Source of the DNA: Citrifermentans bemidjiense Bem
GTDB taxonomy: Bacteria > Desulfobacterota > Desulfuromonadia > Geobacterales > Geobacteraceae
Direction: 5' to 3'
Length of the DNA: 64,000 bases
Assembly: GCF_000020725.1 (NCBI RefSeq)
Contig: NC_011146.1
Span: forward strand, 682,001 to 746,000
The stretch's first letter is position 1, and each line of letters begins with the position of its first letter. Shown here in pieces: positions 35,561-46,904 of this stretch. The notes under the pieces were generated by a model. It worked only from the letters and a program-made list of their open reading frames with translations. It did not search any database and was not told the DNA's origin. Both the position numbers and the translations under genes were made by a program.

Positions 35561-36292
35561 ATGAAGCCTGTCATCGTAACCGCATCGACCACGTTGGAAC
35601 TCTCGGAGCTCATCGCCGGCACCTCCGCCATCGCCGTTACCGGCGTCGGCCACCTGCGGGTCTATCGCGCCAGCTATCGCGGAGTGGAGTTGGTCATCGC
35701 CGTAACCGGCATCGGCAAGGTGAACGCGGCGGCCGCGACCACGCTGTTGCTGGAGCGCTTCGGCGCAGAGCTGCTGATCAACACAGGGTGCGGGGGCGCG
35801 TTCCCCGGCTGCGGCCTCGGCGTAGGGGACCTGGCGATAGCTCAGAGCGAGACCCTCGCAGACGAGGGGGTGCAGACCCCTGACGGGTGGCGCGGCCTGG
35901 AGCTGATCGGCATCCCCGTATTCCAGGGGGATGGGAAGCGGATCTTCAACACCGTGCCGCTGGACCTGGACCTGGCCCGGGGGGCAGAGGCGCACGCCCG
36001 GGAGCTCGGCTATGCCGTTGCCGGCGGTCCCTTCCTCACCGTCTCCACCTGCAGCGGGAGCGCCCTCCAGGGACAGGAACTTTTGCGCCGCTTCCCGGGG
36101 GTTTGCGAGAACATGGAGGGAGGAGCCGTGGCGCAGGTGGCGCTTCCCTACGCGGTCCCGCTGCTCGAAGTGCGCGGCATCAGCAACTTGGTCGAGGACC
36201 GCGACCTCGCGCGCTGGGACCTGAAGCTCGCCGTCTCCCAGGCGCAGAAATTCCTCCTGGACTATCTGGAGCACCTGCCGCTATCTGTGTGA
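35561..36292 (+). CDS. mqnB: Futalosine hydrolase MqnB
   Basis: 243 residues of the nucleoside phosphorylase/nucleosidase fold. Visible are AVTGIGKVNAAAATTLLLER, LINTGCGGAFPGCGLGVGDL and ENMEGGAVAQVA, where the glutamates of ENMEG contact the ribose. It cleaves futalosine to dehypoxanthinylfutalosine and hypoxanthine in the futalosine route to menaquinone. mqnD follows on the same strand. ATG at 35561 is preceded by GGAG; a longer in-frame start upstream has no ribosome-binding site. Confidence 0.9.
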   Translation: MKPVIVTASTTLELSELIAGTSAIAVTGVGHLRVYRASYRGVELVIAVTGIGKVNAAAATTLLLERFGAELLINTGCGGAFPGCGLGVGDLAIAQSETLADEGVQTPDGWRGLELIGIPVFQGDGKRIFNTVPLDLDLARGAEAHARELGYAVAGGPFLTVSTCSGSALQGQELLRRFPGVCENMEGGAVAQVALPYAVPLLEVRGISNLVEDRDLARWDLKLAVSQAQKFLLDYLEHLPLSV

Positions 36293-36389
36293 CCACATTC
36301 GGCACGGCTTCTGGCCTCTCCGCATAGTCAAACCCCAGTTGCCACCGTATGACTTGATGTAAACCACCGCAGAAAAAATGCAACCTCCT

Positions 36390-36418
36390 CTTGCACTCCC
36401 GCCATAGAAACAGTATAT
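36390..36418 (+). promoter_or_regulatory. Promoter of mqnD
   Basis: TTGCAC (36390-36395), 17 bp, TATATT (36413-36418), 63 bp upstream of the mqnD ATG. Confidence 0.7.
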
Positions 36419-36481
36419 TAAAAAGTTCAGATTCATCCCATAGTCAGACCTGTGACAGAGAATAGATGGAGCAATGCCAGA

Positions 36482-37348
36482 ATGAACACTGTTGATACCA
36501 AGCAGATAGAGAAAAAATCGTCTCCGATACTGTCGCTGGGATTCTCTCCCTGTCCCAACGATACCTTCATCTTCGACGCGCTGGTTCACGGGAGGGTGGA
36601 ATGCGGCTACGCCTTTAAAGAGCGGCTGGAGGACGTGGAGACACTGAACCGGATGGCGCTCTCGGCAACCCTGGACGTCTCCAAGGTTTCCTACCACCTG
36701 CTCGGCCACATCCTGGGCGACTACCTGCTCCTGAGAAGCGGCGGGGCGCTGGGGCGCGGCTGCGGACCCCTGCTGGTGGCGCGCGAAAAGCTCGATGCGG
36801 CAAGCCTCGCCGGCAAGAGGATCGCCCTCCCCGGGCGCTACACCACCGCGGCGCTGCTCTTGAGGCTCTTCAACCCGTCCCTCTCCGACTTCGTCTACCT
36901 CCCCTTCGATAAGATCATGGCGGCGGTAGCCGACGGCTCGGTGGCCGCCGGCGTCATCATTCACGAGTCCCGTTTCACCTACCAGGGGCATGGTCTGCAG
37001 AAGATCCTGGACCTGGGGCAGTGGTGGGAAGAGGAGACCGGGCACCCCATCCCTTTGGGAGGCATCGCGGCCCGGCGCGACCTGGGGAGGGAGACCCTCC
37101 TGGCGCTGGAGCAGGCGATCGCTGCGAGCGTCGAGCGCGCCTTCAAGTACCCGGCGGAAGCGCGACCCTATATCAGGGCCCACTCGCAGGAGATGAGCGA
37201 CGAGGTCTGCGACGCCCATATCGGGCTCTACGTGAACGATTTTTCCCGGGGGCTGGGGAGCGAGGGAGAGGCCGCCGTACGGCTTTTGCTAGGGCGCGCC
37301 GAGGCGGCGGGGATCATCCCCCCCTTGCGGGAGCCGCTGCTGATCTGA
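36482..37348 (+). CDS. mqnD: 1,4-dihydroxy-6-naphthoate synthase MqnD
   Basis: 288 residues of the periplasmic-binding-protein-like MqnA/MqnD fold: LGFSPCPNDTFIFDALVHGR near the N-terminus, DVSKVSYHLLGHIL, and GVIIHESRFTYQGHGL with the catalytic-region histidine. It converts cyclic dehypoxanthinylfutalosine to 1,4-dihydroxy-6-naphthoate in menaquinone synthesis. I chose the ATG at 36482; a GTG ten codons earlier is possible. Confidence 0.94.
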   Translation: MNTVDTKQIEKKSSPILSLGFSPCPNDTFIFDALVHGRVECGYAFKERLEDVETLNRMALSATLDVSKVSYHLLGHILGDYLLLRSGGALGRGCGPLLVAREKLDAASLAGKRIALPGRYTTAALLLRLFNPSLSDFVYLPFDKIMAAVADGSVAAGVIIHESRFTYQGHGLQKILDLGQWWEEETGHPIPLGGIAARRDLGRETLLALEQAIAASVERAFKYPAEARPYIRAHSQEMSDEVCDAHIGLYVNDFSRGLGSEGEAAVRLLLGRAEAAGIIPPLREPLLI

Positions 37349-37435
37349 TCCCTGTGGGAGGGAATGGCTAAAGTTATCCTTTCCCGCTGTCGATACGTGG
37401 AAGCGGCAGTGCTGGCTGCCTGGAGGTCGGTTCGG

Positions 37436-39619
37436 ATGTTAAAGACGTTGAAATTGAAGAAGGGGCATGCGCTGTTGGCGGCCGGTCTCTCCCTGCTGTT
37501 CTGGCTCGGGGACACATTTGTCGACGCCTATGTGTTCGGGAGGAGGTCGTTCGTCGACCAGCTACTGGCCCCCGAGCCGTTCGAGATATCCATGCGCATT
37601 TTCTACGCCACCCTGGCCGGTATCTTCTTCACCGGACTTTTCCAGCTCTGGGAAAAGGGGCGCAAGGTGGAAACGGCCCTGCGGCATTCCGACGATCTCT
37701 CCAAGATCTTCTTCGGCTCCTCCCGCGACGCCATCTGCGTGATCAAGACCGACACCCTCTCCGTCTCCGACGCCAACAGCGTTTTCGTGCAGAAATACGC
37801 GCTGAAGGACGCGCAGTCCGCCGGAAGCTTCCCCGAACTCCTTGCCCGCAACGGTCTCACGGACCAGGTGCTGGGGCAGCTCGCGGCCTGCGCCGGGGGC
37901 GCCGCCCCGGTCAGCTTCGAGATCAACTACCGCGGGGCAGATGGCGGCACCTGTTACGAGGAGGTCTCCATTCACCCGGTGGGCGAAATGCAGCAGGATG
38001 TGGAGACGGTGCTCTACGTGGCTAGGGACATCACGGTGCGCAGGCGCTCGCAGGAGATGCTGGTGGCCTCGGAGGCGAGGTACCGCGCCATCTTCGAGAA
38101 CACCGGGACCGCGATGGCCATCATAGAGCCGGGAGGGATGCTGCAGACGGTGAACCGCGGCTTCGAGGCGGCCAGCGGGTACAGCCGCAGCGAGATCGAA
38201 GGGAAAAAGGTCTGGACCGATTTCGTCAAAAGCCCGGAGGGAGGCGTGCTCGACCGTGGAGCGGGCGCACAACGCCGCACCTTCGAGGCGCTGCTGGAGG
38301 ATAAAACCGGCACGCAGCGCAGCATGGCCGGTAACTGGGCGCCCGTCGACGGGACCGAACAGGCTGTGCTGTCGCTGCTCGACATCAGTGCGAACAAGGA
38401 GGCGGAGGAGGAGCTCAGGAAGAGCCGGGCCACCCTCGCCGTCGCCCAGCGCATCGCCCGGCTCGGTAACTGGGACTGGGACCTCTGCACCAACTCGCTC
38501 AACTGGTCCGAGGAGATGTACCGCATTTTCGGGCTCGACCCGGCAGGATTCACCCCCACCTATGACTGGTTCCTGCAGGTGGTGCACCCGCAGGACCTGG
38601 AGCGCGTGGTTCGTTCGACGAACGACGCGATCTACAACAGCAAGCCCTACCAGATCGACTACCGTATCTTGCTCCCAAGCGGCGCCGCGCGAACCATCTC
38701 GGCCAGCGCCGAGGTGACCTACGACGCCCAGGGGAACCCGCTGCACATGGTGGGTACCAACCAGGACATCACTTGGCGCATCGAAGCGGAAGAGGCGCTC
38801 AGGAGCTCTGAGGAGAAGTTCTCCAAGGCTTTCCACGCAAGCCCCGACTCCATCGTCATCACCCGCGCCGCGGACGGAACCTACATCGACGTCAACGAGG
38901 CGTTCCAGGTGATCACCGGGTACTCGCGAGACGAGGTGATCGGCAAGAGTTCCACCGAGGTCGGGCTTTGGGCAGACCCCGATGCGCGCATGGTGATGCT
39001 GAAGCTTTTGAACCAGCACGAGCACGTACGCAACCTGGATGTCCGCTTCCGGGTGAAATCGGGGGAAGTCCGGGAGATGATCTGGTCTGCGGACGTCATC
39101 GAGTACGACGGGGAAGCCTGCCTGATCGCCATATCCCGCGACGTGACGGACCAGAGGCAGATGGAGAAGGAGCTTCTGGAGAGCGACGCCCGCCTCTACA
39201 TGAAGCACGAGGAGCTGAAGAACGTCTTTCACCAGATGGAGGTGATCCGCCGCGAGTGGGAGGAGATCATGGACTGCATCAGCGACATGTTCATCCTCGC
39301 CGACCAGTTCGGCAAGATCCGCAGGTTCAATCGCGCCGTGGAGACCTTCACCGGCAAGGCGCACCGCGACATCGTGGGGAGGGACTGCGAAGCGTTCCTT
39401 AAAGAGCACGGCCTGGGGGCGCACCTTGCATCGCCGGACCTGGAGTTGCTGCACAAGGAAACGGGCAAATGGTTCGTGGTGAAGCGCCATGCCTTCCCGA
39501 ACGCCGAAGTCGACGGCTCGTCGCGGGAGGTGGTTATCATTAACGAGACCACCAGCATACGGCGCAGGACGGGCCATGAGGCGCCACAAGCGGCAACAGA
39601 GGTTTCCGCTGCTAATTAG
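37436..39619 (+). CDS. Membrane-anchored multi-PAS sensor without output domain
   Basis: 727 residues. Two N-terminal transmembrane helices (about 13-33 and 55-75) precede a run of five PAS domains: about 85-200, 205-325 (RYRAIFENTGTAMAIIEPGG), 330-455 (ARLGNWDWDLCTNSLNWSEE, PAS_3 type), 460-590 (KFSKAFHASPDSIVITRAAD) and 605-710 (DCISDMFILADQFGKIRRFN). No histidine kinase, GGDEF, EAL or receiver domain follows; the chain ends in a short unstructured tail. It must signal through a partner, or is a kinase that has lost its output. ATG at 37436 has GGAGGT eight bases upstream; an ATG at 37364 is less well placed. Follows mqnD on the same strand, with no clear functional tie. Confidence 0.85.
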   Translation: MLKTLKLKKGHALLAAGLSLLFWLGDTFVDAYVFGRRSFVDQLLAPEPFEISMRIFYATLAGIFFTGLFQLWEKGRKVETALRHSDDLSKIFFGSSRDAICVIKTDTLSVSDANSVFVQKYALKDAQSAGSFPELLARNGLTDQVLGQLAACAGGAAPVSFEINYRGADGGTCYEEVSIHPVGEMQQDVETVLYVARDITVRRRSQEMLVASEARYRAIFENTGTAMAIIEPGGMLQTVNRGFEAASGYSRSEIEGKKVWTDFVKSPEGGVLDRGAGAQRRTFEALLEDKTGTQRSMAGNWAPVDGTEQAVLSLLDISANKEAEEELRKSRATLAVAQRIARLGNWDWDLCTNSLNWSEEMYRIFGLDPAGFTPTYDWFLQVVHPQDLERVVRSTNDAIYNSKPYQIDYRILLPSGAARTISASAEVTYDAQGNPLHMVGTNQDITWRIEAEEALRSSEEKFSKAFHASPDSIVITRAADGTYIDVNEAFQVITGYSRDEVIGKSSTEVGLWADPDARMVMLKLLNQHEHVRNLDVRFRVKSGEVREMIWSADVIEYDGEACLIAISRDVTDQRQMEKELLESDARLYMKHEELKNVFHQMEVIRREWEEIMDCISDMFILADQFGKIRRFNRAVETFTGKAHRDIVGRDCEAFLKEHGLGAHLASPDLELLHKETGKWFVVKRHAFPNAEVDGSSREVVIINETTSIRRRTGHEAPQAATEVSAAN

Positions 39620-39667
39620 AAACCATCGGCAACTCGGCAGGTTAGGGCGCTGCGGGCTCCTGAAAGC

Positions 39668-39696
39668 TTGACTTAAGGCCGAGAGCGTGCTATACG
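39668..39696 (+). promoter_or_regulatory. Promoter of the RlpA-like gene
   Basis: TTGACT (39668-39673), 17 bp, TATACG (39691-39696); the leader then carries AAAGGAGG before the ATG at 39725. Confidence 0.65.
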
Positions 39697-39724
39697 GGAG
39701 CCTCGCCCAACAAAGGAGGTGCGC

Positions 39725-40189
39725 ATGGCATCACCCGAGCAGAGCGGCAGGATGGTACGCATTTGCGCGTTCGTCTTGATGCTCTTCCCGATCCACACGC
39801 TTCCCCTGCTGGCTGCAGAACAAGTAGAAAAAACCGCTGTAGAGGCATCTGTTGGAAAAGTAGAACCGCAACAAAAATCGGTGGTGAACAAACTGGTAGG
39901 CATAGCGTCGTACTATGCCAGCAAGTTCCACGGGAGACGGACCACGTCCGGGGAAAGGTATCATCCTGAAAAGATGACCGCCGCCCATCACAGCCTCCCG
40001 CTGGGGACCAGGGTTCGGGTCAGGAACCTCGCCAACGATAAGGAAGTCACGGTTGTGATCAACGACCGCTGCCGCAAAAAAAGCGTACCGTTCATCGATC
40101 TGTCACGCGCTGCGGCAAGGAAACTGGGTTTTCTCGGTTCGGGGGTGACCAAGGTGGCCATCATCCCGCTCCCCGCGGAAGAGTCCTAG
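39725..40189 (+). CDS. RlpA-like double-psi beta-barrel protein
   Basis: 154 residues: signal peptide (about 1-31), a short linker, and an RlpA-like double-psi barrel: GIASYYASKFHGRRTTSGER, LPLGTRVRVRNLANDKEVTV and the catalytic-region aspartate in INDRCRKK, ending VPFIDLSRAAARKLGFL. RlpA proteins are lytic transglycosylases acting on septal peptidoglycan in the periplasm. There is no SPOR domain and no lipobox, so it is a minimal member. Excellent ribosome-binding site AAAGGAGG. Confidence 0.88.
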   Translation: MASPEQSGRMVRICAFVLMLFPIHTLPLLAAEQVEKTAVEASVGKVEPQQKSVVNKLVGIASYYASKFHGRRTTSGERYHPEKMTAAHHSLPLGTRVRVRNLANDKEVTVVINDRCRKKSVPFIDLSRAAARKLGFLGSGVTKVAIIPLPAEES

Positions 40190-40220
40190 TAAAAATTCAT
40201 ACATCTGGGCGAACAGACGG

Positions 40221-40253
40221 AAAAGGCCGGGGCATAGTTCCCCGGCCTTTTCT
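40221..40253 (+). terminator. Terminator of the RlpA-like gene
   Basis: Perfect 12-bp stem AAAAGGCCGGGG...CCCCGGCCTTTT (40221-40232 with 40240-40251), followed by TCT; 31 bp after the stop. Confidence 0.9.
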
Positions 40254-40279
40254 CGTTCGTGCGTATGATTCCGCCAATG

Positions 40280-40301
40280 AAAAGTAGCCTGTCCCCCTTT
40301 T
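40280..40301. repeat. Half-copy of the GGGGACAGGCTAC repeat
   Basis: AAAAGTAGCCTGTCCCCC followed by TTTT equals one arm of the hairpin at 49067-49118. It lies between the RlpA-like gene and the 3' end of the TPR gene. Confidence 0.8.
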
Positions 40302-40303
40302 AT

Positions 40304-42241
40304 TTAATCTTCCTTGCTCTTTTTCTTGGACTTTTTCTTTTTGGATTTCTTGGCGGGCTTGTCGTCGCTGTCCTTCTTGGATTTCTTCGCTTCCTTCCCT
40401 TTTTTACCCTTCTTCCCTTTCTTGGCCTTGCTCCCGTTGGAGGACTTGTGCTTGCGGTAGCTCCTGGGCTCGGGGTTGAACTCGTCCTTGATGTTGCTCA
40501 AAAGGACCTGGGCTTCTTCCAGTTCGGGGTCCGCCTTCCTCGCCGCTTCGAGCGACTCCTTTGCCTCGGCGATGTGGCCGTCCTTCATCTGGACCCGTCC
40601 CATGGCGTTCAGGGCCTTGGCGTGGTCGGGCTTCAGGGTCACCGCTTCCTTGTATTGGGCGGTGGCCGCGTCGTAATCCTTCTGGAATTCGTAGACCAGG
40701 CCTAGCTTGTAGTGCGCGTTCGGGTCGCTGGGTGAGAGATCCACTCCGTCCTTCAGGAGCTTGGCCAGGGCATCGTAGTTCTTGTTCTTGACGTAGATGG
40801 CGGTGAGGGCGGTGCGGACTTCCTGGTCGTCCTTTTTCAGCCTGAGCACTTCCTGGTATTCGGCGGCCGCCTCGTCGATCATGTTTCTTTTTCTCTGCAG
40901 GTTGGCGAGCTCGCGGTGGGCGTCCACCGACTCGCCGTCCAGCTTGATGGCTGCATGGTAGGCCTCGGCCGCGGCGTCAAGCTCTTTGCTGTTGACGTAG
41001 GCGCGCGCAAGCTTCAGCCGCAGCGCCGGGTCGGCGGGGTTTGTCTTGATGAGCGCCTGGTACTGTTCGAGGGCCTGGTTGAAGCTGCCGCGCAGCGTGT
41101 AGATGTCGGCCAGGCGCTGCCGCGCCTGCTGGTTGTCGGGGCTCGATGCCAGTACCTGGCGGTACTCGACCACCGCCTCGTCCAAGAGCGCCTTGCGCTC
41201 ATAGATCCCGGCCAGGTTGAAATGGAGCTCGGGGTTCTCCGCCTTGTTTCTCAGCGCGTCGCGGTAGTACGACATCGCTTCATCCTCGCGTCCCACCGCG
41301 AGCAGGGTGTCGCCCAGGCGCTGCTGGGCCACCGCGTCGTCGGGCTCATCGGCCAGCCGCAGCCGGTACTCGCTGATGGCCATCTCGTATTCTTTGGCCA
41401 GGCGGTGCTTTTCAGCCAGCGCCATGTGGTCGACCTTGGGAAGTTCCTTCGGCTTCGAGCCGATGCCGGCGAGCCCCCGCTCGTAGTCGGCGCTCTTCGC
41501 GTCACCCTTGCGGGCGTATGCCTCGGCTAAGAGCCGGTGTGTCTCCTTGTTGGCCGGCTGGGCGATCGCCGCGAGCTTCAACTCGCTGACCGCCTTGTCG
41601 GCCTCGCCACGCTCCAAGAGAAGGGCGCCAAGGCCAAAGCGGGCCTGCGCGTTGTCGGGCTGCAAGACCAGGGCCCTGCGGTAGGCGTCCTCGGCCTTCT
41701 GCTTCTGCCCCGCAGCGTTGTAGGATGCAGCGATGCCCGTGTAAAGCGCCGCGTCGTCGGGGAAGGCGGCAATCGCCTCGTTGTAGTGGAAGATGGCGAG
41801 CAGGTGCATCTGCTTGTCCGCCATGACCCGGGCAAGCCCTGCGTGGTAGCGGGGGTCGCCGGCCTTAAGCCCCGCGGCAAGCTCCACGGCAGCTTCCTCG
41901 CCGGCTCCCTTCTGCAGGTGCAAAAGGCCCAGGTTCCCGCTGGCGGGATAGAATTCGGGGTCGAGGGAGAGGGTCTCGCGGTACTCGCTTATGGCGGCGT
42001 CGACATTGCCGCTTCTCTCGAAGGTGAGCCCCTTCAGGTAGTGTCCGGCAGGCCCGGTCGGGCAGAGTTCCGCCACCCGTTTCTCGGCTTCCTTCCTCTT
42101 CTGCTCGCCCGCTTGCGGGGAGAGCTCCATGATGATGCGCTTGGCGTCGCGGCAGGCGTTGCCCGAAGGAAACGGCCAGTTGAACCCGGTGGAGAACAGG
42201 GTCACCGCAAGAAGCGAGGATAGCGCTGCATATCTTTTCAT
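40304..42241 (-). CDS. Exported TPR-repeat protein with lysine-rich tail
   Basis: 645 residues: signal peptide (about 1-20), then more than a dozen tetratricopeptide repeats from about residue 65 to 590, many with the canonical W/L-G-A-P pattern (for example AHYKLGLVYEFQKDYDAATA), and a ~50-residue C-terminal tail made almost entirely of Lys, Ser and Gly with a few acidic residues (KSKKKKSKKKSKED at the end). TPR arrays build protein-protein scaffolds. The tail could bind polyanions such as lipopolysaccharide or nucleic acid; that is speculation. Single gene by context. Confidence 0.88.
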   Translation of the reverse strand: MKRYAALSSLLAVTLFSTGFNWPFPSGNACRDAKRIIMELSPQAGEQKRKEAEKRVAELCPTGPAGHYLKGLTFERSGNVDAAISEYRETLSLDPEFYPASGNLGLLHLQKGAGEEAAVELAAGLKAGDPRYHAGLARVMADKQMHLLAIFHYNEAIAAFPDDAALYTGIAASYNAAGQKQKAEDAYRRALVLQPDNAQARFGLGALLLERGEADKAVSELKLAAIAQPANKETHRLLAEAYARKGDAKSADYERGLAGIGSKPKELPKVDHMALAEKHRLAKEYEMAISEYRLRLADEPDDAVAQQRLGDTLLAVGREDEAMSYYRDALRNKAENPELHFNLAGIYERKALLDEAVVEYRQVLASSPDNQQARQRLADIYTLRGSFNQALEQYQALIKTNPADPALRLKLARAYVNSKELDAAAEAYHAAIKLDGESVDAHRELANLQRKRNMIDEAAAEYQEVLRLKKDDQEVRTALTAIYVKNKNYDALAKLLKDGVDLSPSDPNAHYKLGLVYEFQKDYDAATAQYKEAVTLKPDHAKALNAMGRVQMKDGHIAEAKESLEAARKADPELEEAQVLLSNIKDEFNPEPRSYRKHKSSNGSKAKKGKKGKKGKEAKKSKKDSDDKPAKKSKKKKSKKKSKED

Positions 42242-42476
42242 GTATGGCCCTTTTGTTTTCGATGTTGTGGGAAGGCACCGGGAAGCTGGCGCCGACGTAT
42301 TCCCGGCGAGCGGTGCCGGGCGCTGCGGGGACAGAGGGGGTCCCGTGAAGTTGGCGGATTATACACATCAGCACTATTAAATTCAATTGCAAATCGCCAA
42401 TCATTAACGATGACGGAGCTTTGCGTCTGGAAACCCTTGCAAACAGTGGGGGGGTGTTAGGTTAGGGCGGATTACC

Positions 42477-42505
42477 TTGACTTTCATGATAAAGATGGTT
42501 AAATC
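42477..42505 (+). promoter_or_regulatory. Possible hsp20-lon promoter
   Basis: TTGACT (42477-42482), 17 bp, TAAATC (42500-42505). The -35 with preceding CC also suits sigma-32, but there is no CCCCAT-type -10. Confidence 0.45.
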
Positions 42506-42513
42506 TTCTGCAC

Positions 42514-42550
42514 CCGGTCAGCCGTGGCCACCACGGGGGCCGGCCTTTTT
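42514..42550 (+). terminator. Hairpin with T-run in the hsp20-lon leader
   Basis: Two stacked stems (CCGGTC with GGCCGG, inside it CCGTGG with CCACGG around CCA) are followed by CC and five T. It has all the marks of an intrinsic terminator, but lies 64 bp before hsp20 on the same strand, so it may be an attenuator or end a short RNA. Confidence 0.6.
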
Positions 42551-42614
42551 GTATGTACTAAAGGCCCGGAGAACGTCCTGCCACCAGGGGCGTCCGGCCG
42601 CCTTGAGGGGCGTA

Positions 42615-43058
42615 ATGGCGGTGATTCCCAAAGAACCGTTGGAGTGGCTGGGGCTGTTCCGCCAGCAGATGGACGAGATCTTCCGTTATCTCTCCACGCT
42701 GGAAGGGCGGGAAGGGTTCGGCGAGAAGGAGCACTCCCCCCTGGTGGATATCTATGAGACGGACAGTTCCTTCGTGGTCGAGGCGGAACTTCCCGGCTGC
42801 GACGTGCAGGACATCTCCCTGAGTATCTGCTGCTCCACCTTGGTCGTGGAAGGCTCCACCCGCGAGGGCGCGCTTTCCGGCGTCAACTACAGCTGCCTTG
42901 AGCGCTCTGCCGGCCGCTTCTGCCGGGCCATCGAACTCCCGCCGGGAGCCGATCTGGAGCGGGTCTCGGCACGCTACCGGCGGGGGCTGCTCACCGTGGT
43001 CATCCCGTGGTGCAAAGGGGAAAAGCCGCATATCCGGGAGATTCAGATAGAAGAGTAA
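42615..43058 (+). CDS. hsp20: Small heat-shock protein, Hsp20/alpha-crystallin family
   Basis: 147 residues beginning MAVIPKEPLEWLGLFRQQMD. The alpha-crystallin domain (about 45-140) includes SPLVDIYETDSSFVVEAELPG and LPPGADLERVSARYRRGLL, where GLL is the conserved G-x-L motif; the C-terminus carries an IQI anchor motif (IREIQIEE). It holds unfolding proteins for refolding by other chaperones. Four cysteines are unusual for this family. GAGGGG precedes the ATG. lon starts 10 bp later, so the two are co-expressed. Confidence 0.93.
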   Translation: MAVIPKEPLEWLGLFRQQMDEIFRYLSTLEGREGFGEKEHSPLVDIYETDSSFVVEAELPGCDVQDISLSICCSTLVVEGSTREGALSGVNYSCLERSAGRFCRAIELPPGADLERVSARYRRGLLTVVIPWCKGEKPHIREIQIEE

Positions 43059-43068
43059 GGAGAGGTAC

Positions 43069-45515
<2,447 letters not shown>

Positions 45516-45519
<4 letters not shown>

Positions 45520-46490
45520 GACTGGCGGAACTGGGCGAATTCGGCCTGATCGACCGCATCAAGAAAAATGTCGCCGCGTCCCCCTCGGTGCTTCTAGGCA
45601 TCGGGGATGACGCGGCGGCTCTCGTTCCTGCTCCGGAATGTGTCACCCTGATCACCTGCGACATGCTTCTCGAGTCTGTCCACTTCGACCTCTCCTTTTG
45701 CGACCCGGAAAGCCTCGGCAGAAAATCCCTTTCGGTGAATCTCTCGGACCTGGCGGCGATGGGTGCCCACCCACGCCAGTTCCTGCTCGGCATCGCCCTC
45801 GGGAAGGAAGTCCCGATCGAGTTCATGGACCGCTTCATGGCGGGGGTGCTGGAGCAGGCCGAGCGCTTCGGCGCCACCCTGGTAGGGGGCGACACCTGCG
45901 CCTCCAAGGGGGGGATAGCCATCTCCATCACGGCCTTGGGCGAGCAGCGCCCGGAGCTGGTGCTGAAGCGAAGCGGCGCGCGTCCGGGGGACCTCATCTG
46001 CCTATCCGGTACGGTGGGCGACGCAGCGGCGGGGCTTGTGGCGCTTCGACAAGGGGTGCGGGAAGGTTTTCTGGTGTCGCGCCAGCTCGACCCGACCCCC
46101 AGGGTTGCCGCCGGGGTGGCGCTCGCCGAAGGCGGGCTCGCCACTGCGATGATCGACGTAAGTGACGGTGTTTTGGGGGATTTGGGGCACATCCGCGAGA
46201 TGTCCGGGGTGGGCGCCAGGCTTGAACTCGCCAAGCTGCCGCTTTCGGACGAGTACCGGGCCGCCTGCGGCGACGACCCGTATGCGCTGGCGCTTTCGGG
46301 AGGGGAGGACTACGAGCTTTTGTTCTGTATCGCCCCGGGAAAGAGGGGGGAGGTGGAGGCGCTTTTCGCTAAGCTGGCGCTTAGGCTTTCGGTGATCGGC
46401 GAGATTACCGCCACCCCGGAAGTAAAGCTCGTCACCCCCGGTGGGGGCGTCTACGCCCCGGGCCACGGCGGCTTCGACCATTTCGGGTAA
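45516..46490 (+). CDS. thiL: Thiamine-monophosphate kinase
   Basis: 324 residues of the PurM/ThiL fold: GIGDDAAALVPAPE (Mg-ATP site), TCDMLLESVHFDLSF, SVNLSDLAAMGAHPRQFLL, GGDTCASKGGI and ALSGGEDYELLF are all ThiL signatures. It phosphorylates thiamine monophosphate to thiamine pyrophosphate. The start is TTG at 45516, overlapping the lon stop (TTGA), with GAGGGG upstream. Confidence 0.95.
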
Positions 46491-46502
46491 AGGCAGTTTT
46501 TT

Positions 46503-46901
46503 CTATTCGCCGCAGATTTTCACCGCGACGCGGCGCTCCCTGGGGCCGTCGAACTCGCAGAAGTAAAGCACCTGCCAGGTTCCCAAAAGAAGCTTCCCCC
46601 GGTCCACCAGGAGCCGCTCCGAGCTCCCGATCATGCTCGCTTTCACGTGCGCCGCGGAGTTCCCTTCGGCGTGGGTGAAGTAGTGCGCGTCCGGCACCAG
46701 CCGGTCCAGGCAGTTGCTGATGTCGCGCTTGACCGCCGGGTCGGCCCCTTCGTTGACCGTGACGGCCGCCGTCGTGTGGAGGACAAAGATCTCGCAGCAT
46801 CCGCTGCCGATACTGGAAGCGGCGATGAGATCCTCCACCCGCGCCGTGATGTCGATCAGCTCGGTCCTCTCCCTGCTCTTCAGCGTCAGGTAATGTATCA
46901 T
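46503..46901 (-). CDS. yjbQ: YjbQ family protein (UPF0047, secondary thiamine-phosphate synthase activity)
   Basis: 132 residues with the conserved HTTAAVTVNEGADP and HVKASMIGSSE patterns and the C-terminal LLLGTWQVLYFCEFDGPR. The family forms trimers; Escherichia YjbQ can replace ThiE weakly when overproduced, hence the name, but its true role is unresolved. It is convergent with thiL, separated by 12 bp, which fits a link to thiamine. ATG at 46901 is preceded by GGAGGGTGAGG. Confidence 0.9.
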   Translation of the reverse strand: MIHYLTLKSRERTELIDITARVEDLIAASSIGSGCCEIFVLHTTAAVTVNEGADPAVKRDISNCLDRLVPDAHYFTHAEGNSAAHVKASMIGSSERLLVDRGKLLLGTWQVLYFCEFDGPRERRVAVKICGE

Positions 46902-46904
46902 CCT

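Larger units (their letters stand above)
42242..42614. other. Intergenic region upstream of hsp20-lon
   Basis: Divergent gap between the TPR gene and hsp20. It contains a candidate rightward promoter (42477-42505) and a strong hairpin with five T (42514-42550). No coding frame with a ribosome-binding site apart from hsp20 itself. Confidence 0.5.

Noticed and set aside
37562-39589. 675-codon frame antisense to the PAS protein
   Set aside because: Shadow frame with His/Asp/Val-rich composition and no domain; the plus strand has clear PAS domains and a ribosome-binding site.
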